From assembly GCA_963784575.1 (NCBI GenBank), contig CAWARU010000001.1, forward strand, positions 2,108,001 to 2,172,000: a stretch of 64,000 nucleotides of DNA. The letters are read 5' to 3'. Each line of letters opens with the position of its first letter. Position 1 is the stretch's first letter. Below the pieces are notes generated by a model. It was not told the DNA's origin. It searched no databases and worked only from the letters and a program-made list of their open reading frames with translations. Below, one piece after another: positions 9,507-18,792 of this stretch. The position numbers were made by a program, and so were the translations under genes. Source of the stretch: CAWARU01 sp963784575. Lineage in GTDB: Bacteria > Pseudomonadota > Gammaproteobacteria > UBA6186 > Azoamicaceae.

Positions 9507-10710
9507 GATAACTCATCTTGATATACTGAAAACCGCATCGAAAATCCAGGGTAATTCCCTAAATATCCCCCTCAGTCTTTATATTCATATCCCCTGGTGT
9601 GTTAAAAAATGTCCTTACTGTGATTTCAATTCCCATGCCATTTCTGGCAATCTACCAGAATCTGATTACATTCAGGCTCTGAAACAAGATCTACAGCATG
9701 AATTGCCAAAAGTGCAAAACCGGGAGATTGAAACAATTTTCTTTGGCGGAGGAACTCCAAGTCTTTTTTCTCCTCATAGCATTGAAGCAATTTTGAGCAT
9801 GGTGCAAAAAACCTTGAACTTAAAACAGAAGGCAGAAATCACTTTGGAGGCAAACCCTGGCACTGTAGAACATCGTCATTTTAAAGATTATGCACTTGCC
9901 GGTATCAACCGCGTTTCCTTAGGAGTGCAAAGCTTCCAAGAACATCAGTTAAAATCCCTAGGCAGAATTCATTCCCATAAAGAAGCATTCAAGGCAATCG
10001 AATCCCTCCATTCTTCTTTCAATGCAGGCTTACAAAGCTTTAATCTTGATCTCATGTATGGTTTACCTCATCAATCTCTGCATGATGCAATCTCAGATAT
10101 CGAAACAGCTCTGTCTTTTTCTCCCCCCCATCTTTCTTGGTACAATCTTACCATCGAACCGAATACTATTTTTTATTCAAAACCTCCCGTTCTCCCCGAT
10201 GACGATCACATCTTTGAAATTGAGCAGGCAGGAACTGCATTACTCCAAGAATCCGGATTCGATCACTATGAAACATCGGCTTTTGCACAAGCAGACCACC
10301 ATTGCCTCCATAATTTAAATTATTGGGAATTTGGAGATTACATCGGGATTGGCGCTGGCGCACATGGTAAAATAACTGCAACTGATCTTTCTATCATTCG
10401 TTATTCTAAAAAGCGGATGCCAAATAGTTACAGGCAAGCTCACGATCTCAAAAATGATTTCATTGCAGAAATTAGAGAAGTCAGCGCCCATGAAATCCCC
10501 TTTGAATTTCTGCTGAATGCATTACGTTTACGCAAAGGCTTCACAAAGGAACTTTTTCAAGCACGCACCGGTATAAATATTGATTGTATTAAGACATCAC
10601 TTCTACAAGCTAAAGAAAAAGGATTACTCAAGGAGACTAATAATTACTTTACTCCAACCACATTGGGCCGTAGATTTTTAAATGAGTTACTTCAACTATT
10701 CATGCCCTAA
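9493..10710 (+). CDS. hemW: HemW, radical SAM haem chaperone
   Basis: 405 residues, homologous to coproporphyrinogen III dehydrogenase HemN but with the HemW form of the radical-SAM motif: CVKKCPYCDF (Cys 36, 40 and 43, followed by Asp-Phe rather than Asp-Cys). Other family marks are FFGGGTPSLF, EANPGT, GVNRVSLGVQSF in the form GINRVSLGVQSF, and NLDLMYGLPHQS. HemW binds haem and is thought to hand it to membrane proteins; it is often mis-annotated as oxygen-independent coproporphyrinogen oxidase. The start overlaps the exporter gene. The C-terminal winged-helix-like region (FEFLLNALRLRKGF) is intact. Confidence 0.9.
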   Translation: MSSSKITHLDILKTASKIQGNSLNIPLSLYIHIPWCVKKCPYCDFNSHAISGNLPESDYIQALKQDLQHELPKVQNREIETIFFGGGTPSLFSPHSIEAILSMVQKTLNLKQKAEITLEANPGTVEHRHFKDYALAGINRVSLGVQSFQEHQLKSLGRIHSHKEAFKAIESLHSSFNAGLQSFNLDLMYGLPHQSLHDAISDIETALSFSPPHLSWYNLTIEPNTIFYSKPPVLPDDDHIFEIEQAGTALLQESGFDHYETSAFAQADHHCLHNLNYWEFGDYIGIGAGAHGKITATDLSIIRYSKKRMPNSYRQAHDLKNDFIAEIREVSAHEIPFEFLLNALRLRKGFTKELFQARTGINIDCIKTSLLQAKEKGLLKETNNYFTPTTLGRRFLNELLQLFMP

Positions 10711-10727
10711 CGTTATTGCGTACAACC

Positions 10728-13700
10728 TTAACGAGCGCGAGGTGATTCTTTATTAGAAGCTCTTGCTGCATCGCCAGCTGCTGGACTTGGATCTGGTTTT
10801 ACTGCTTCTGTAGAAGATGAAGCTTGTCCAGCTTCGACAGCTGCTGGACGTGACTCAGATCTTGCCTCTGGACTTGCCTGCTGTCCTGATGACCCCGCTC
10901 CTTCCATTTGTGCCCTAGTGAGTATAGGTGGACCTGCCTGCTGATCTTGTACCTGTGGTGGAGATGATGACGGTGTTAGCATCGCTTGAAGTTGCCCTAG
11001 AATGTGCGCTTGTGATTGACGTGATGCCTCTGGTTCGGTATGTATTGTTACTTGTCCTGGTGTTTCAGCTGCAATAGAGCCAGTTCTTGAAGGCGATGCA
11101 CTATCACTTGCTGGAGTTGATAATGAAGGTGTGGAGGAAAAAGCTTTTATTTGTTCGCGAATGAATTGTTCAGTTTTTGTTCGTGCTGCTGAATAATGTG
11201 GTAGTTGATTTTCTTGTTTTTTACCACCATCCCAATAATTGTCCCAACAACTTTTTTCCTGAACCAGCACTTCTCTTAGCTCCATTAATAGTTTTTTGTT
11301 TTTGTCTAGGCTTATACCGGAATTATTTCTTTCAAAGTTTTCATAACCATTAATCAGCTCAATGACTCTAGGAAGAAAAAGCGTACGCTTTTCTGTTTTC
11401 CCCTCTCCTATTTCTCTAAATAAATTATCCCTAATTTTATCTAAAAACTCAGGAGTATTTCTATTATTTGTATCTATTCCGTATTTTTTAAATCCATCAT
11501 TTAATTGTGCAAGTGCTTCACAAAACGCTGGATTTTTCATAAGATTTTCCATCATTATTTTCTTTTCACTGAGAGCGTCTATTATTTTTTTTGCTCTCAT
11601 TAATTCACTTTCTATTTTTGTTTTATCTCGCGGTTTCCCTTCCTTTGATATTTCCTGCCCATGATGGGCTTGAAGATATCCCGAGATTAGTTGTTCGTAA
11701 ACATGGGATTCATCCTCACGGCAATTTTTTAAATCATTTACAAAATCATCAATCTCCATATCTCTCATAAGGCTGGTAAATTTTTTATATTCTTTGTGTG
11801 CGAAATCCTGAGCCTCTTTCTTGAGTGCCTCAATTGCTGCTATTTCCGCACCCAAAAGTGGTGGTTTATTTCGTTCTCTTGTTGACAAGGTTTCTAGGTT
11901 TTTTATGACGGTTAGGTTTTTTGAACTCTGTAATAATGTTTCTAAATGCAAAAGATATAGCATACCTATTACAGAGGATTTCGGATTAACAACAGCGCAT
12001 GTGCCCCAATTTTGAGGTTTCATATTGAAATTTACTTTATGTGGCATACTGCCAAGCAAAATATTCTCTTTTCTTGATTCAGATAATTTTGTAAAATTCG
12101 GATGGTCTTCTTTGATGAAATTAAAAATTTTTTCTGGTGTGACATTATCTACGGCATAAACACTTAACACTGGGTCGTTTTCATTCTCGACTTCCTCATC
12201 GGTCGCTCGACCCCGATTACATTCTAAATAATAACCTTTATAAGTAAATCCTTGGATTACGTGCTTTGGAAGTGATATTCGAACTGGAATTATATCCTGT
12301 GTCACATGCAAACTAGCTATCTGATGACTTTTTTCAGCATCATCAAGCTCATAGATTTTATCTTGTACTAAAAATAAATTCAGTATTTTGGTAAAATAGT
12401 TTCTTTGAAATCCTTCAACATTACTAGTAGCATCCCTTACAGCAATGCTCCCGCTTTGCGCGGTAGCCACGCTTGCAGATACAGGTTCTGAAACAGGTTG
12501 TTCTGATAATCCTATCATTCTTTCTAAAGAACTGAGCAGATAAGAACTTTTTCCTCCTCCCCAACTTTTTATCATTTCCTCGTTTTTAGCTAATGGTGGC
12601 CGCAACGTAATTTCTTTCTCAAACCCAAGTATATGCCCCATTTTTCTGATTCGGGTTTCTATTCTTTTCGGACGACTAAGTTTCTCATTTTTGCATAATT
12701 CATGCCATGCCTGCAAACTGATTTTATCTTTTATTAATTTTGATATATTTAAGGTTCGTAAAGTCTTGACTTCATTATTCGGCATAATTAACACAGCATT
12801 AGAAAGGCTAACGCCATATTCTGTTGTTAATTTTTCAAATAATTTGATATTTTTATCTATATTATTTTTAATACTTACATTATAGGCAACCATATATAAA
12901 AGAGTTTTTCTATTTCCTTCTCTGTCCATATAGAATTGATTAAAATAATCTTTTTCTAAAGAAGTGCTTAAGTTCTTTAGCATTTTTAGTATATTCACTA
13001 TTTCATCATCCGTCCTTGCACTGTCTAAAAGTTTTTCAACTGCCAACCCGACACTTGCTCCCTCAGCAATTAGATTTTTGATGGCATCCAGATCCAATTG
13101 TTTCTCGCCTAATTTCTTCTGAAGCTCCTCTGTTCGGTTATTTTCATAATCGCTAGGTCGAGCGTTCCATGCTATCCGGACCATCCCTTGTGTGGGTGGA
13201 ACTGGTAGAGTAGGTAACGTCTGTGCAGAAAACATCGTAGGAATATTGAGGTTTTTCCCGGTTATATCTATTAGAAACTTTGCACTATTGTAATCGCCCT
13301 GCATAATAAGATCAGTAAGTAATGTACTTTTACTTTTTAAGTATTCTTTAAATTCTGGGGGCAAGTTTCTACATAGTAGTCGCTTTTCATTATCCGATAT
13401 CATTATACCTTTTAAAATCCTTCGAAGAGCTACTTGGCCCGCCTCATGGTCAGTTCCAATAATTTTTTTCCATTGATCCTCTATGGTTTTACGAACTGGA
13501 GGTGATTTTGCAAGCTCTGGTTTTATAGCATTTATAAAAATGGTAACAGGTTCATCATCTTTTGGAGGTGGAGGATTACTTACCCCTAAAGTAGATAGAA
13601 AGTCCCATTCTTGGTTAAATAATAAATTCGATACTGCTTTATTTCCTGAAAGTATTGCATCCGAAAGTACTGTTCGACCATCTGCTGAACCGTATGGTTG

Positions 13701-13943
13701 AACAAGATATGGTTTAATTTCAGGATCTTCAATAAAAGCTTTTAAAACTAACTTTTTAACAAGAAAATCTGTTCCCGGATTCAATAAAAAATCTCTTATG
13801 ACCAAAAAGGGATTTTTGCCATCTTTTATATAAAGCTTAGCCTGTTCTAAAAATCCTGTTACAATACTATCTTCGTCTTGAATAGAAAGACTCTCTTCAT
13901 TTCCTTTTCTGTCCAGAGGTCTGGTCTGTAGCTCTGATGACAT
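10728..13943 (-). CDS. Large protein of unknown function, candidate effector
   Basis: 1071 residues, not recognised as a whole. No signal peptide or membrane segments. An ankyrin-like stretch lies near residues 85-115 (DGRTVLSDAILSGNKAVSNL). The middle is helical and charged. At residues about 644-652 the sequence QNWGTCAVV places a Gln five residues before Cys649, a spacing shared with the giant protein encoded from 23881 (QLSGTCS) and reminiscent of papain-like cysteine nucleophile sites, but a catalytic His was not identified. The last about 150 residues are Ser/Pro/Ala/Gln/Glu-rich and probably disordered. Such architecture fits a secreted effector; that is inference. It converges on hemW with only 17 bases between stops. 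Confidence 0.7.
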   Translation of the reverse strand: MSSELQTRPLDRKGNEESLSIQDEDSIVTGFLEQAKLYIKDGKNPFLVIRDFLLNPGTDFLVKKLVLKAFIEDPEIKPYLVQPYGSADGRTVLSDAILSGNKAVSNLLFNQEWDFLSTLGVSNPPPPKDDEPVTIFINAIKPELAKSPPVRKTIEDQWKKIIGTDHEAGQVALRRILKGIMISDNEKRLLCRNLPPEFKEYLKSKSTLLTDLIMQGDYNSAKFLIDITGKNLNIPTMFSAQTLPTLPVPPTQGMVRIAWNARPSDYENNRTEELQKKLGEKQLDLDAIKNLIAEGASVGLAVEKLLDSARTDDEIVNILKMLKNLSTSLEKDYFNQFYMDREGNRKTLLYMVAYNVSIKNNIDKNIKLFEKLTTEYGVSLSNAVLIMPNNEVKTLRTLNISKLIKDKISLQAWHELCKNEKLSRPKRIETRIRKMGHILGFEKEITLRPPLAKNEEMIKSWGGGKSSYLLSSLERMIGLSEQPVSEPVSASVATAQSGSIAVRDATSNVEGFQRNYFTKILNLFLVQDKIYELDDAEKSHQIASLHVTQDIIPVRISLPKHVIQGFTYKGYYLECNRGRATDEEVENENDPVLSVYAVDNVTPEKIFNFIKEDHPNFTKLSESRKENILLGSMPHKVNFNMKPQNWGTCAVVNPKSSVIGMLYLLHLETLLQSSKNLTVIKNLETLSTRERNKPPLLGAEIAAIEALKKEAQDFAHKEYKKFTSLMRDMEIDDFVNDLKNCREDESHVYEQLISGYLQAHHGQEISKEGKPRDKTKIESELMRAKKIIDALSEKKIMMENLMKNPAFCEALAQLNDGFKKYGIDTNNRNTPEFLDKIRDNLFREIGEGKTEKRTLFLPRVIELINGYENFERNNSGISLDKNKKLLMELREVLVQEKSCWDNYWDGGKKQENQLPHYSAARTKTEQFIREQIKAFSSTPSLSTPASDSASPSRTGSIAAETPGQVTIHTEPEASRQSQAHILGQLQAMLTPSSSPPQVQDQQAGPPILTRAQMEGAGSSGQQASPEARSESRPAAVEAGQASSSTEAVKPDPSPAAGDAARASNKESPRAR

Positions 13944-14076
13944 ATTAGTATCCCCCTTTATTATCCATCTACTTCTAAATATTTAATAAACATAATCCAT
14001 TCCCTTCCTTGGGTTTACTTCATAAGTATAATTATATTTCATTATATTAAAATAAAGTGCGCACCTCAAATATTGC

Positions 14077-15921
14077 TCAAAAAATCAGATTTATGCCAAC
14101 CAACATCACAATCCAATGCAGCACTGTCAAACCGGATCCCACCTTCAGAAAATCTTTGGTTTGATAGTTGCCGGGCCCTGTGACGAGAGCATTCGCTTGT
14201 TGCATCGGCATGATGAAAGTATTTGAACAAGCAACCGCGACGATCAATGCAAAAATCTTGGGATCGGTGCCAATGCGCGTCGCAAGCTCCATCGCAACGG
14301 GAACGAGAACAACGGTTGCGCCGACACCAGAAAGAACGAAGGTGAATACTATGGCTAATATAGCGAGCAAGCCTTGTATGACATAAAGGGACAGGGGTTC
14401 CCAAAGGTGAATGGTGTGTTGGATGATCCAGTCTGTCGTCTGGGTGGACTGCATTGCTAATCCAAGCGGAATCAGTCCTGCCAATAAAAATACTGTTTTC
14501 CAGCTTACCGATTCATACGCTTCATCAATCGTCAACACGCCGGTTCCTATCATACCGACAGCTCCGATCAAAAGCGCTACGGAAACAGCATAAGTCCCAG
14601 TCACAATCAAAATGATTGCCAGCAAAAAAAAGCATATGGCATAGCCAATTTTTTTGGGACGAATGATTTCACGCGGATAACTTGTGGTCAACACAACAAA
14701 ATCAGGATTGCTGTGGAAATCTGCAAGAGCTTCCCAGCGGCTAAAAATTCCCAAGGTGTCTCCGGAACGAATGATAAGATCGCGAAGTTCTTCACCTCGA
14801 TATACTTTTTGTTCGCGATAGAGTGCAAGCACCAAGAGTTCGTAATTTCTGCGCATATGAAGTTCGCGCAGTTCATTGCCAATTAATTGAGAGCTTGGCG
14901 GGATAACTGCTTCGGATAACCCAGCTCGCATCGGGTGCAGTAATTCTCCGAAGACATTTAATTTTCGATAGAGTCTTAAATGATACTTTTCCGCAAATTC
15001 CTTGACATCTTCCTTAATGCCAATAATCGCAATAACAGAATTAGCCAGCATTGAAGTTCTGCGGAGAGGAGGGAAGTGCAGTTCATTTCCTTGCATCACT
15101 GCAATTACCGAGCAGGAGAGATTGAGATTTTTTTCAAAATCGCTCAAACTCATGTTTACCAAAGGGCTTTGCGCGAGAATCTTTAATTCAAAAATATCGC
15201 CGCCTTTTCCATATGTTTTTAAAAAATGGGTTTTGGTGGTGCCGCTATAAATAGAAGTTCTGGGTTCATAGGGTAAGAGTTTCTTGCCGATGGTGGAGAA
15301 ATACAAAACACCCAGCATGATGAACAATATACCGAGTGGAAATACCGAGAAAAAATGTAATGATTCTATTGGAGTATTCAAAGAAACATAATCATGCGCA
15401 TTTCTTAACAGACCGTTCAGCAAAATAAGCGGTCCCGATCCTACCATCGTCAATGTCCCACCCAGCAAGGAACAAAATGCAACGGGCATCAAAAGTCTTG
15501 ATTTCGGGATACCAGTGCGTGCTGTAATCCTCGTCACAACGGGCAATAGCAATGCAACCGTGCCAAGGCTCCTCATGAAGCCAGCAAGAAACCCAGAGGT
15601 GATCATGAGAACTGTGCTAATTTTCCCGGGATGCTCCTTACCAATACTTAAAATCCATCGCGAAGCTTTCGACGCAATTCCGCTCTTTTCTAATCCTGCT
15701 CCTATGATCATGACAGCAATCATTGACATCACTGCTTCACTGGAAAAGCCAGAAAATAATTGCTCAGGCGGCAGCAGTCGAGTAATCCCTATGACAACAA
15801 GAACTAAGACAGCAACCACATCCACCCGGATAAAATTGGACAGAGAGAGGACAATGGTAAATGCCAAAATGCATAGGGTAATGACCATGTCCTGGCTTAG
15901 GGTGAGGGTTAGAGGCGGCAC
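14077..15921 (-). CDS. SLC13/DASS-family permease with TrkA-C domains
   Basis: 614 residues. Two blocks of transmembrane segments (about residues 10-215 and 410-614) flank two soluble RCK-C/TrkA-C-like domains (about 220-390), the architecture of bacterial SLC13-type (divalent anion:Na+ symporter) permeases. Visible marks are the repeated re-entrant-loop regions around GTLTMVGSGPLILLN and SNTFIMPMQQANALV. Substrates in the family are dicarboxylates, sulfate or similar anions; the specific one is not readable. It is followed downstream by nothing until the 1071-residue gene 133 bases away; trmB lies upstream on the same strand. Confidence 0.88.
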   Translation of the reverse strand: MPPLTLTLSQDMVITLCILAFTIVLSLSNFIRVDVVAVLVLVVIGITRLLPPEQLFSGFSSEAVMSMIAVMIIGAGLEKSGIASKASRWILSIGKEHPGKISTVLMITSGFLAGFMRSLGTVALLLPVVTRITARTGIPKSRLLMPVAFCSLLGGTLTMVGSGPLILLNGLLRNAHDYVSLNTPIESLHFFSVFPLGILFIMLGVLYFSTIGKKLLPYEPRTSIYSGTTKTHFLKTYGKGGDIFELKILAQSPLVNMSLSDFEKNLNLSCSVIAVMQGNELHFPPLRRTSMLANSVIAIIGIKEDVKEFAEKYHLRLYRKLNVFGELLHPMRAGLSEAVIPPSSQLIGNELRELHMRRNYELLVLALYREQKVYRGEELRDLIIRSGDTLGIFSRWEALADFHSNPDFVVLTTSYPREIIRPKKIGYAICFFLLAIILIVTGTYAVSVALLIGAVGMIGTGVLTIDEAYESVSWKTVFLLAGLIPLGLAMQSTQTTDWIIQHTIHLWEPLSLYVIQGLLAILAIVFTFVLSGVGATVVLVPVAMELATRIGTDPKIFALIVAVACSNTFIMPMQQANALVTGPGNYQTKDFLKVGSGLTVLHWIVMLVGINLIF

Positions 15922-15992
15922 GCAGCTATCTCCCGTCTGGCGATTCTTACGATTCTTGCGATTTTATTAATAAAGGTCTTATTTATTATAGG

Positions 15993-16874
15993 TTATAGCT
16001 GTCGTTCAAAAATAAGATCCCAGGAAGGGTGCCCTAAATGGATGCCACGTTGTTCATATTTTGTAATGGGCCGGTAATCAGGTCTGCTTGAAAATTGTGT
16101 ATGCCCTGCAACATTTCTAAATTTGGTATTATTTGAGATAACTGACATCATGTGATTTGCATAATCCTTCCAATCAGTTGCCAAATGAAAATAGCCGCTG
16201 TTTTTTAATTTGGAGGCTATTTGCGCCACAAAATTGCGCTGTATTAAACGCCTTTTATGATGGCGGTTTTTCGGCCAGGGATCAGAAAAATAGATTTGAA
16301 TGCCGTCTAAGGAATCATCTTTTATGGAATTCAATAGATATGCCGCATCCCCCCAAAAAATCCGGATATTGGAAAGTTGCATTTTCTCGATGAGATTTAA
16401 TAATTCAGCTATTCCTTGTTTATAAACTTCAATACCAATAAAATCTTTCTTCGGTGATTGTGCTGCCATTTGCGCTAAAGATCTTCCATTTCCAAATCCA
16501 ATTTCTAAAATTTTCTGCGATTCCCGCTTAAAAATTTGGGCGGGGTCAATGAAGTCTGTTATGAGTTCTGTTATTTTAGTTACCTCTCTAGTTCCTTCTC
16601 TCTTTTGAGGTTTTTGTTGACACCCATGGATTTGAGGTCCTTGAATTTGAAATCCTTGAATTTGTGGCCCTTGGATAAAATTTTGGTTTAACCCAAAGTG
16701 AGGCCAAGTTCTTTCCCAAACTTTCTCAAGCGAGGGGGATAGTTTACTTCCCCGACAAGCAAAACTTTTTATACTACGATGACAGTCTGGTTCTGATCCA
16801 ATATCATTATCTACACCACTAAAGAGCAAGCTAGTTTTCTGAAGATTACTTATTTTCTCATTCTCAGTTTTCAT
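15993..16874 (-). CDS. trmB: tRNA (guanine-N7-)-methyltransferase
   Basis: Methylates G46 of tRNA using S-adenosylmethionine. The SAM site reads EIGFGNGRSLAQMA and the catalytic/tRNA region SDPWPKNRHHKRRL; near the end are TDWKDYANHM and KYEQRGIHLGH. At 293 residues it is about 50 longer than the E. coli enzyme. The N-terminal RSIKSFACRGSKLSPSLEKVW aligns with the E. coli N-terminus (RRIRSFVRRQGRLT...), so the start is probably right and the extra length is mainly an internal Gln/Gly/Ile-rich insertion (about residues 63-82: IQGPQIQGFQIQGPQIHG) made of 15-base tandem repeats at about 16620-16680. Confidence 0.93.
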   Translation of the reverse strand: MKTENEKISNLQKTSLLFSGVDNDIGSEPDCHRSIKSFACRGSKLSPSLEKVWERTWPHFGLNQNFIQGPQIQGFQIQGPQIHGCQQKPQKREGTREVTKITELITDFIDPAQIFKRESQKILEIGFGNGRSLAQMAAQSPKKDFIGIEVYKQGIAELLNLIEKMQLSNIRIFWGDAAYLLNSIKDDSLDGIQIYFSDPWPKNRHHKRRLIQRNFVAQIASKLKNSGYFHLATDWKDYANHMMSVISNNTKFRNVAGHTQFSSRPDYRPITKYEQRGIHLGHPSWDLIFERQL

Positions 16875-16988
16875 CAGGGTATTTTACCTGATATTATGCA
16901 CATGTCAAGCGACTAGCTCTGTAGGCTGGGCTAACTTATGACGAATTCGTTATAGTAATGCCATGTGCAATTAATACTAGATTAATCA

Positions 16989-17024
16989 TGGATTCCCGCC
17001 TCCGCGGGTGGAGGCGAGAATCCA
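16989..17024. repeat. GC-rich palindrome
   Basis: A 15-base arm TGGATTCCCGCCTCC pairs with GGAGGCGAGAATCCA (one mismatch) around a short GC-rich loop. It lies in the intergenic region between trmB and lptM, which diverge. Similar TGGATTCCCGCCT hairpins occur as dispersed repeats in many bacteria. It may act as a REP-like element or transcript end; no T-run follows. The rest of 16875-17052 shows no further feature. Confidence 0.6.
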
Positions 17025-17052
17025 CTGATAAAGACCAAATCGAGGTATCCAA

Positions 17053-17226
17053 ATGAAAAACTATAGACACTTTTTATGTTTCCTTTTGGTATATGGTCAT
17101 ACCCTTGCTCTTTCTGGCTGTGGTCAAAGCGGTCCACTGTATCTGCCTGGCTCGCCGCCGCCTATTAAAGTGGCCCCGATTCCTGCGCCAGAAGTGGATC
17201 AATCTGATATCATACTGGAAGACTGA
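17053..17226 (+). CDS. lptM: LptM-like small lipoprotein
   Basis: A 57-residue ORF. Short basic start, hydrophobic core, then a lipobox LSGC with Cys23 followed by GQSGPLYLP, the hallmark of the LptM (formerly YifL) family, and a Pro-rich tail ending in acidic residues. LptM binds the LptD/LptE outer-membrane translocon and helps LptD disulfide maturation in E. coli. Its position just upstream of dapF is the same as in E. coli and many gammaproteobacteria, which strengthens the call. A GAGGT ribosome-binding site lies about eight bases before the ATG. Confidence 0.88.
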   Translation: MKNYRHFLCFLLVYGHTLALSGCGQSGPLYLPGSPPPIKVAPIPAPEVDQSDIILED

Positions 17227-17241
17227 GTGCTGAAACACTAC

Positions 17242-17340
17242 AATTCTAGTATCTAGAAGTCTAGTACCTAGAAATCGAATATCTAGAAACTCGATGCTAA
17301 ATTCTAGATGTTCGATAGATCTTAGATACTGGATGTTAGA
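17242..17340. repeat. Degenerate CTAGA-rich short repeats
   Basis: Between lptM and dapF the sequence contains about seven spaced variants of TCTAGAA/TCTAGTA/TCTAGATG, alternating with TCGAT-like pieces, at roughly 10-15 base intervals. The repeats are imperfect. No ORF or clear hairpin explains them. They may be decayed tandem repeats; they lie in the leader of dapF. Confidence 0.5.
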
Positions 17341-17387
17341 AAAAAATCGTATCTTTAAATTAAACGACATGAAACGCGGAATAATGC

Positions 17388-18218
17388 ATGCTGGTTAATT
17401 TTGCAAAAATGCACGGACTTGGAAATGATTTCGTGGTCATCGATCTTATTACACAAAGCTTTAGGCTCCATGGTTCACAAATCAAACGAATAGCAGATCG
17501 GCACTTAGGAATAGGCTGCGATCAGCTGCTGATCATTGAACCTCCTATCCATAAAGATTCAGAATTTTTTTATCGAATTTATAACGCCAATGGACAAGAA
17601 GTAGAACAGTGCGGCAATGGGGCTCGTTGCGCTGCGCGTTTTTACTATGATTCTGGATTTGTGATGGATGCTTCATTTAAGGCAGATTGCCTAGCAGGAC
17701 CTATTTATTTTCAGATTGAAGCAGATGATTCAGTAACAATGAGTTTGGGTAAGCCAAGCTTCAATCCCAAAGACATTCCATTCCTAGCTAAGCAGCAATC
17801 GCTTATTTATAGCGTTAATATCGAAGAACATATCGTAGAATTCTCTGTTGTCTCGTTTGGCAATCCACACGCTATTATCGCGGTGCCAAATATTGATACT
17901 GCACCCGTTAAGAAATTGGGTGCATTACTTGCAAAGCATCCCTTATTTCCTAACCAAACCAACGTAGAATTTATGCAAATTCTCAATCGAAATACCATTC
18001 GACTGCGTGTTTGGGAGCGCGGGGTGGGAGAGACTCTTGCCTGTGGCAGTGGAGCCGCCGCCGCCGCTGTAGCAGGAATCAGATTAAAGCTCTTGGATAA
18101 TCCAGTCCATGTGCAATTTCCTTATGGAAATTTGATCGTTGATTGGTCTCCTGATAGAGAATACGTGACTTTGACAGGACCTGCATCAAGCGTTTTTTTA
18201 GGACGATTTCGACTTTGA
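17388..18218 (+). CDS. dapF: Diaminopimelate epimerase
   Basis: Converts LL- to meso-diaminopimelate for lysine and peptidoglycan synthesis. 276 residues, normal length. It starts FAKMHGLGNDFVVID and has both catalytic cysteines: one in EQCGNGARC and one in LACGSGAAA. The substrate segment RVWERGVGET is intact. It follows lptM, as usual. The start ATG at 17388 fits the family; an overlapping ATG four bases upstream is in another frame and stops at once. Confidence 0.97.
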   Translation: MLVNFAKMHGLGNDFVVIDLITQSFRLHGSQIKRIADRHLGIGCDQLLIIEPPIHKDSEFFYRIYNANGQEVEQCGNGARCAARFYYDSGFVMDASFKADCLAGPIYFQIEADDSVTMSLGKPSFNPKDIPFLAKQQSLIYSVNIEEHIVEFSVVSFGNPHAIIAVPNIDTAPVKKLGALLAKHPLFPNQTNVEFMQILNRNTIRLRVWERGVGETLACGSGAAAAAVAGIRLKLLDNPVHVQFPYGNLIVDWSPDREYVTLTGPASSVFLGRFRL

Positions 18219-18249
18219 GAGACTGAGACTTTAGGAAATTTAACAAAAA

Positions 18250-18780
18250 ATGTTAAGAAATATCGATATGAAAAATCAAATGTTCATTCATTTACGCAAT
18301 TTATTGCTTGGCGGCTTTTTGATGTGCGCATTCCTTCTTCTCGGAGCCTATGCATTGCAATTTGGTTTTCATCTGAAGCCTTGCTTCCTCTGCTTGCTAC
18401 AACGCTATATGTTAATACTGACAGCGATAATCTTTTTCCTTGCCTTGCTACACAACAGTAGTCGTGTGAGTCACTATGTCTATATTCCACTGGCGATGTT
18501 TTTCACTTTGCTTGGGTTTTTGATTTCGGGACGACAGATTTGGATTCAAAATCTACCTAAATCGGAAGTTCCCTCTTGTACCGCTGGTTTTGAGAAACTG
18601 CTCCAATTTCATTCTGCGTTTGATTCGTTTCGAGAAAGCATTGTCAGTTCTGGTGAATGTGCTAAAGATGTTTTTATTTTATTAGGGCTTTCTTTGGCTG
18701 AATGGTCTTTAATTGGTTTTATTATTTTACTTTTATATTCTGCTTATCTTTTTTCGCAAACAAAGAAAGGGCGGATTTAA
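18250..18780 (+). CDS. dsbB: Disulfide bond formation protein DsbB
   Basis: Inner-membrane quinone-linked oxidase that reoxidises DsbA. About 170-176 residues with four transmembrane segments. First periplasmic pair in KPCFLCLLQRY (CxxC plus the conserved QR), second pair in the loop with SCTAGFEKLL and SGECAKD. The GRQIWIQNLP stretch fits the second loop start. A start at 18268 (MKNQ) is also possible. A DsbA-like partner is encoded at 53957-54904 in this window. It follows dapF by 31 bases and ends in a strong terminator. Confidence 0.92.
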   Translation: MLRNIDMKNQMFIHLRNLLLGGFLMCAFLLLGAYALQFGFHLKPCFLCLLQRYMLILTAIIFFLALLHNSSRVSHYVYIPLAMFFTLLGFLISGRQIWIQNLPKSEVPSCTAGFEKLLQFHSAFDSFRESIVSSGECAKDVFILLGLSLAEWSLIGFIILLLYSAYLFSQTKKGRI

Positions 18781-18792
18781 CCGCCCTTCTTT
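18763..18792 (+). terminator. Rho-independent terminator after dsbB
   Basis: GGGCGG and CCGCCC form a GC stem, extended by AA/TT pairs, with a six-base loop ATTTAA that contains the dsbB stop codon; it is followed by TTCTTT. It would end the lptM-dapF-dsbB transcript. Confidence 0.75.

Noticed and set aside
9493..10710. Oxygen-independent coproporphyrinogen III oxidase (HemN)
   Set aside because: The residue after CxxxCxxC-Asp is Phe and the protein is about 400 residues, the HemW pattern; true HemN is longer and has a fourth Cys.
15515..15970. Plus-strand frame opposite the SLC13 permease
   Set aside because: Composition is that of antisense to a membrane protein, rich in Thr/Arg/Met; no support as a gene.
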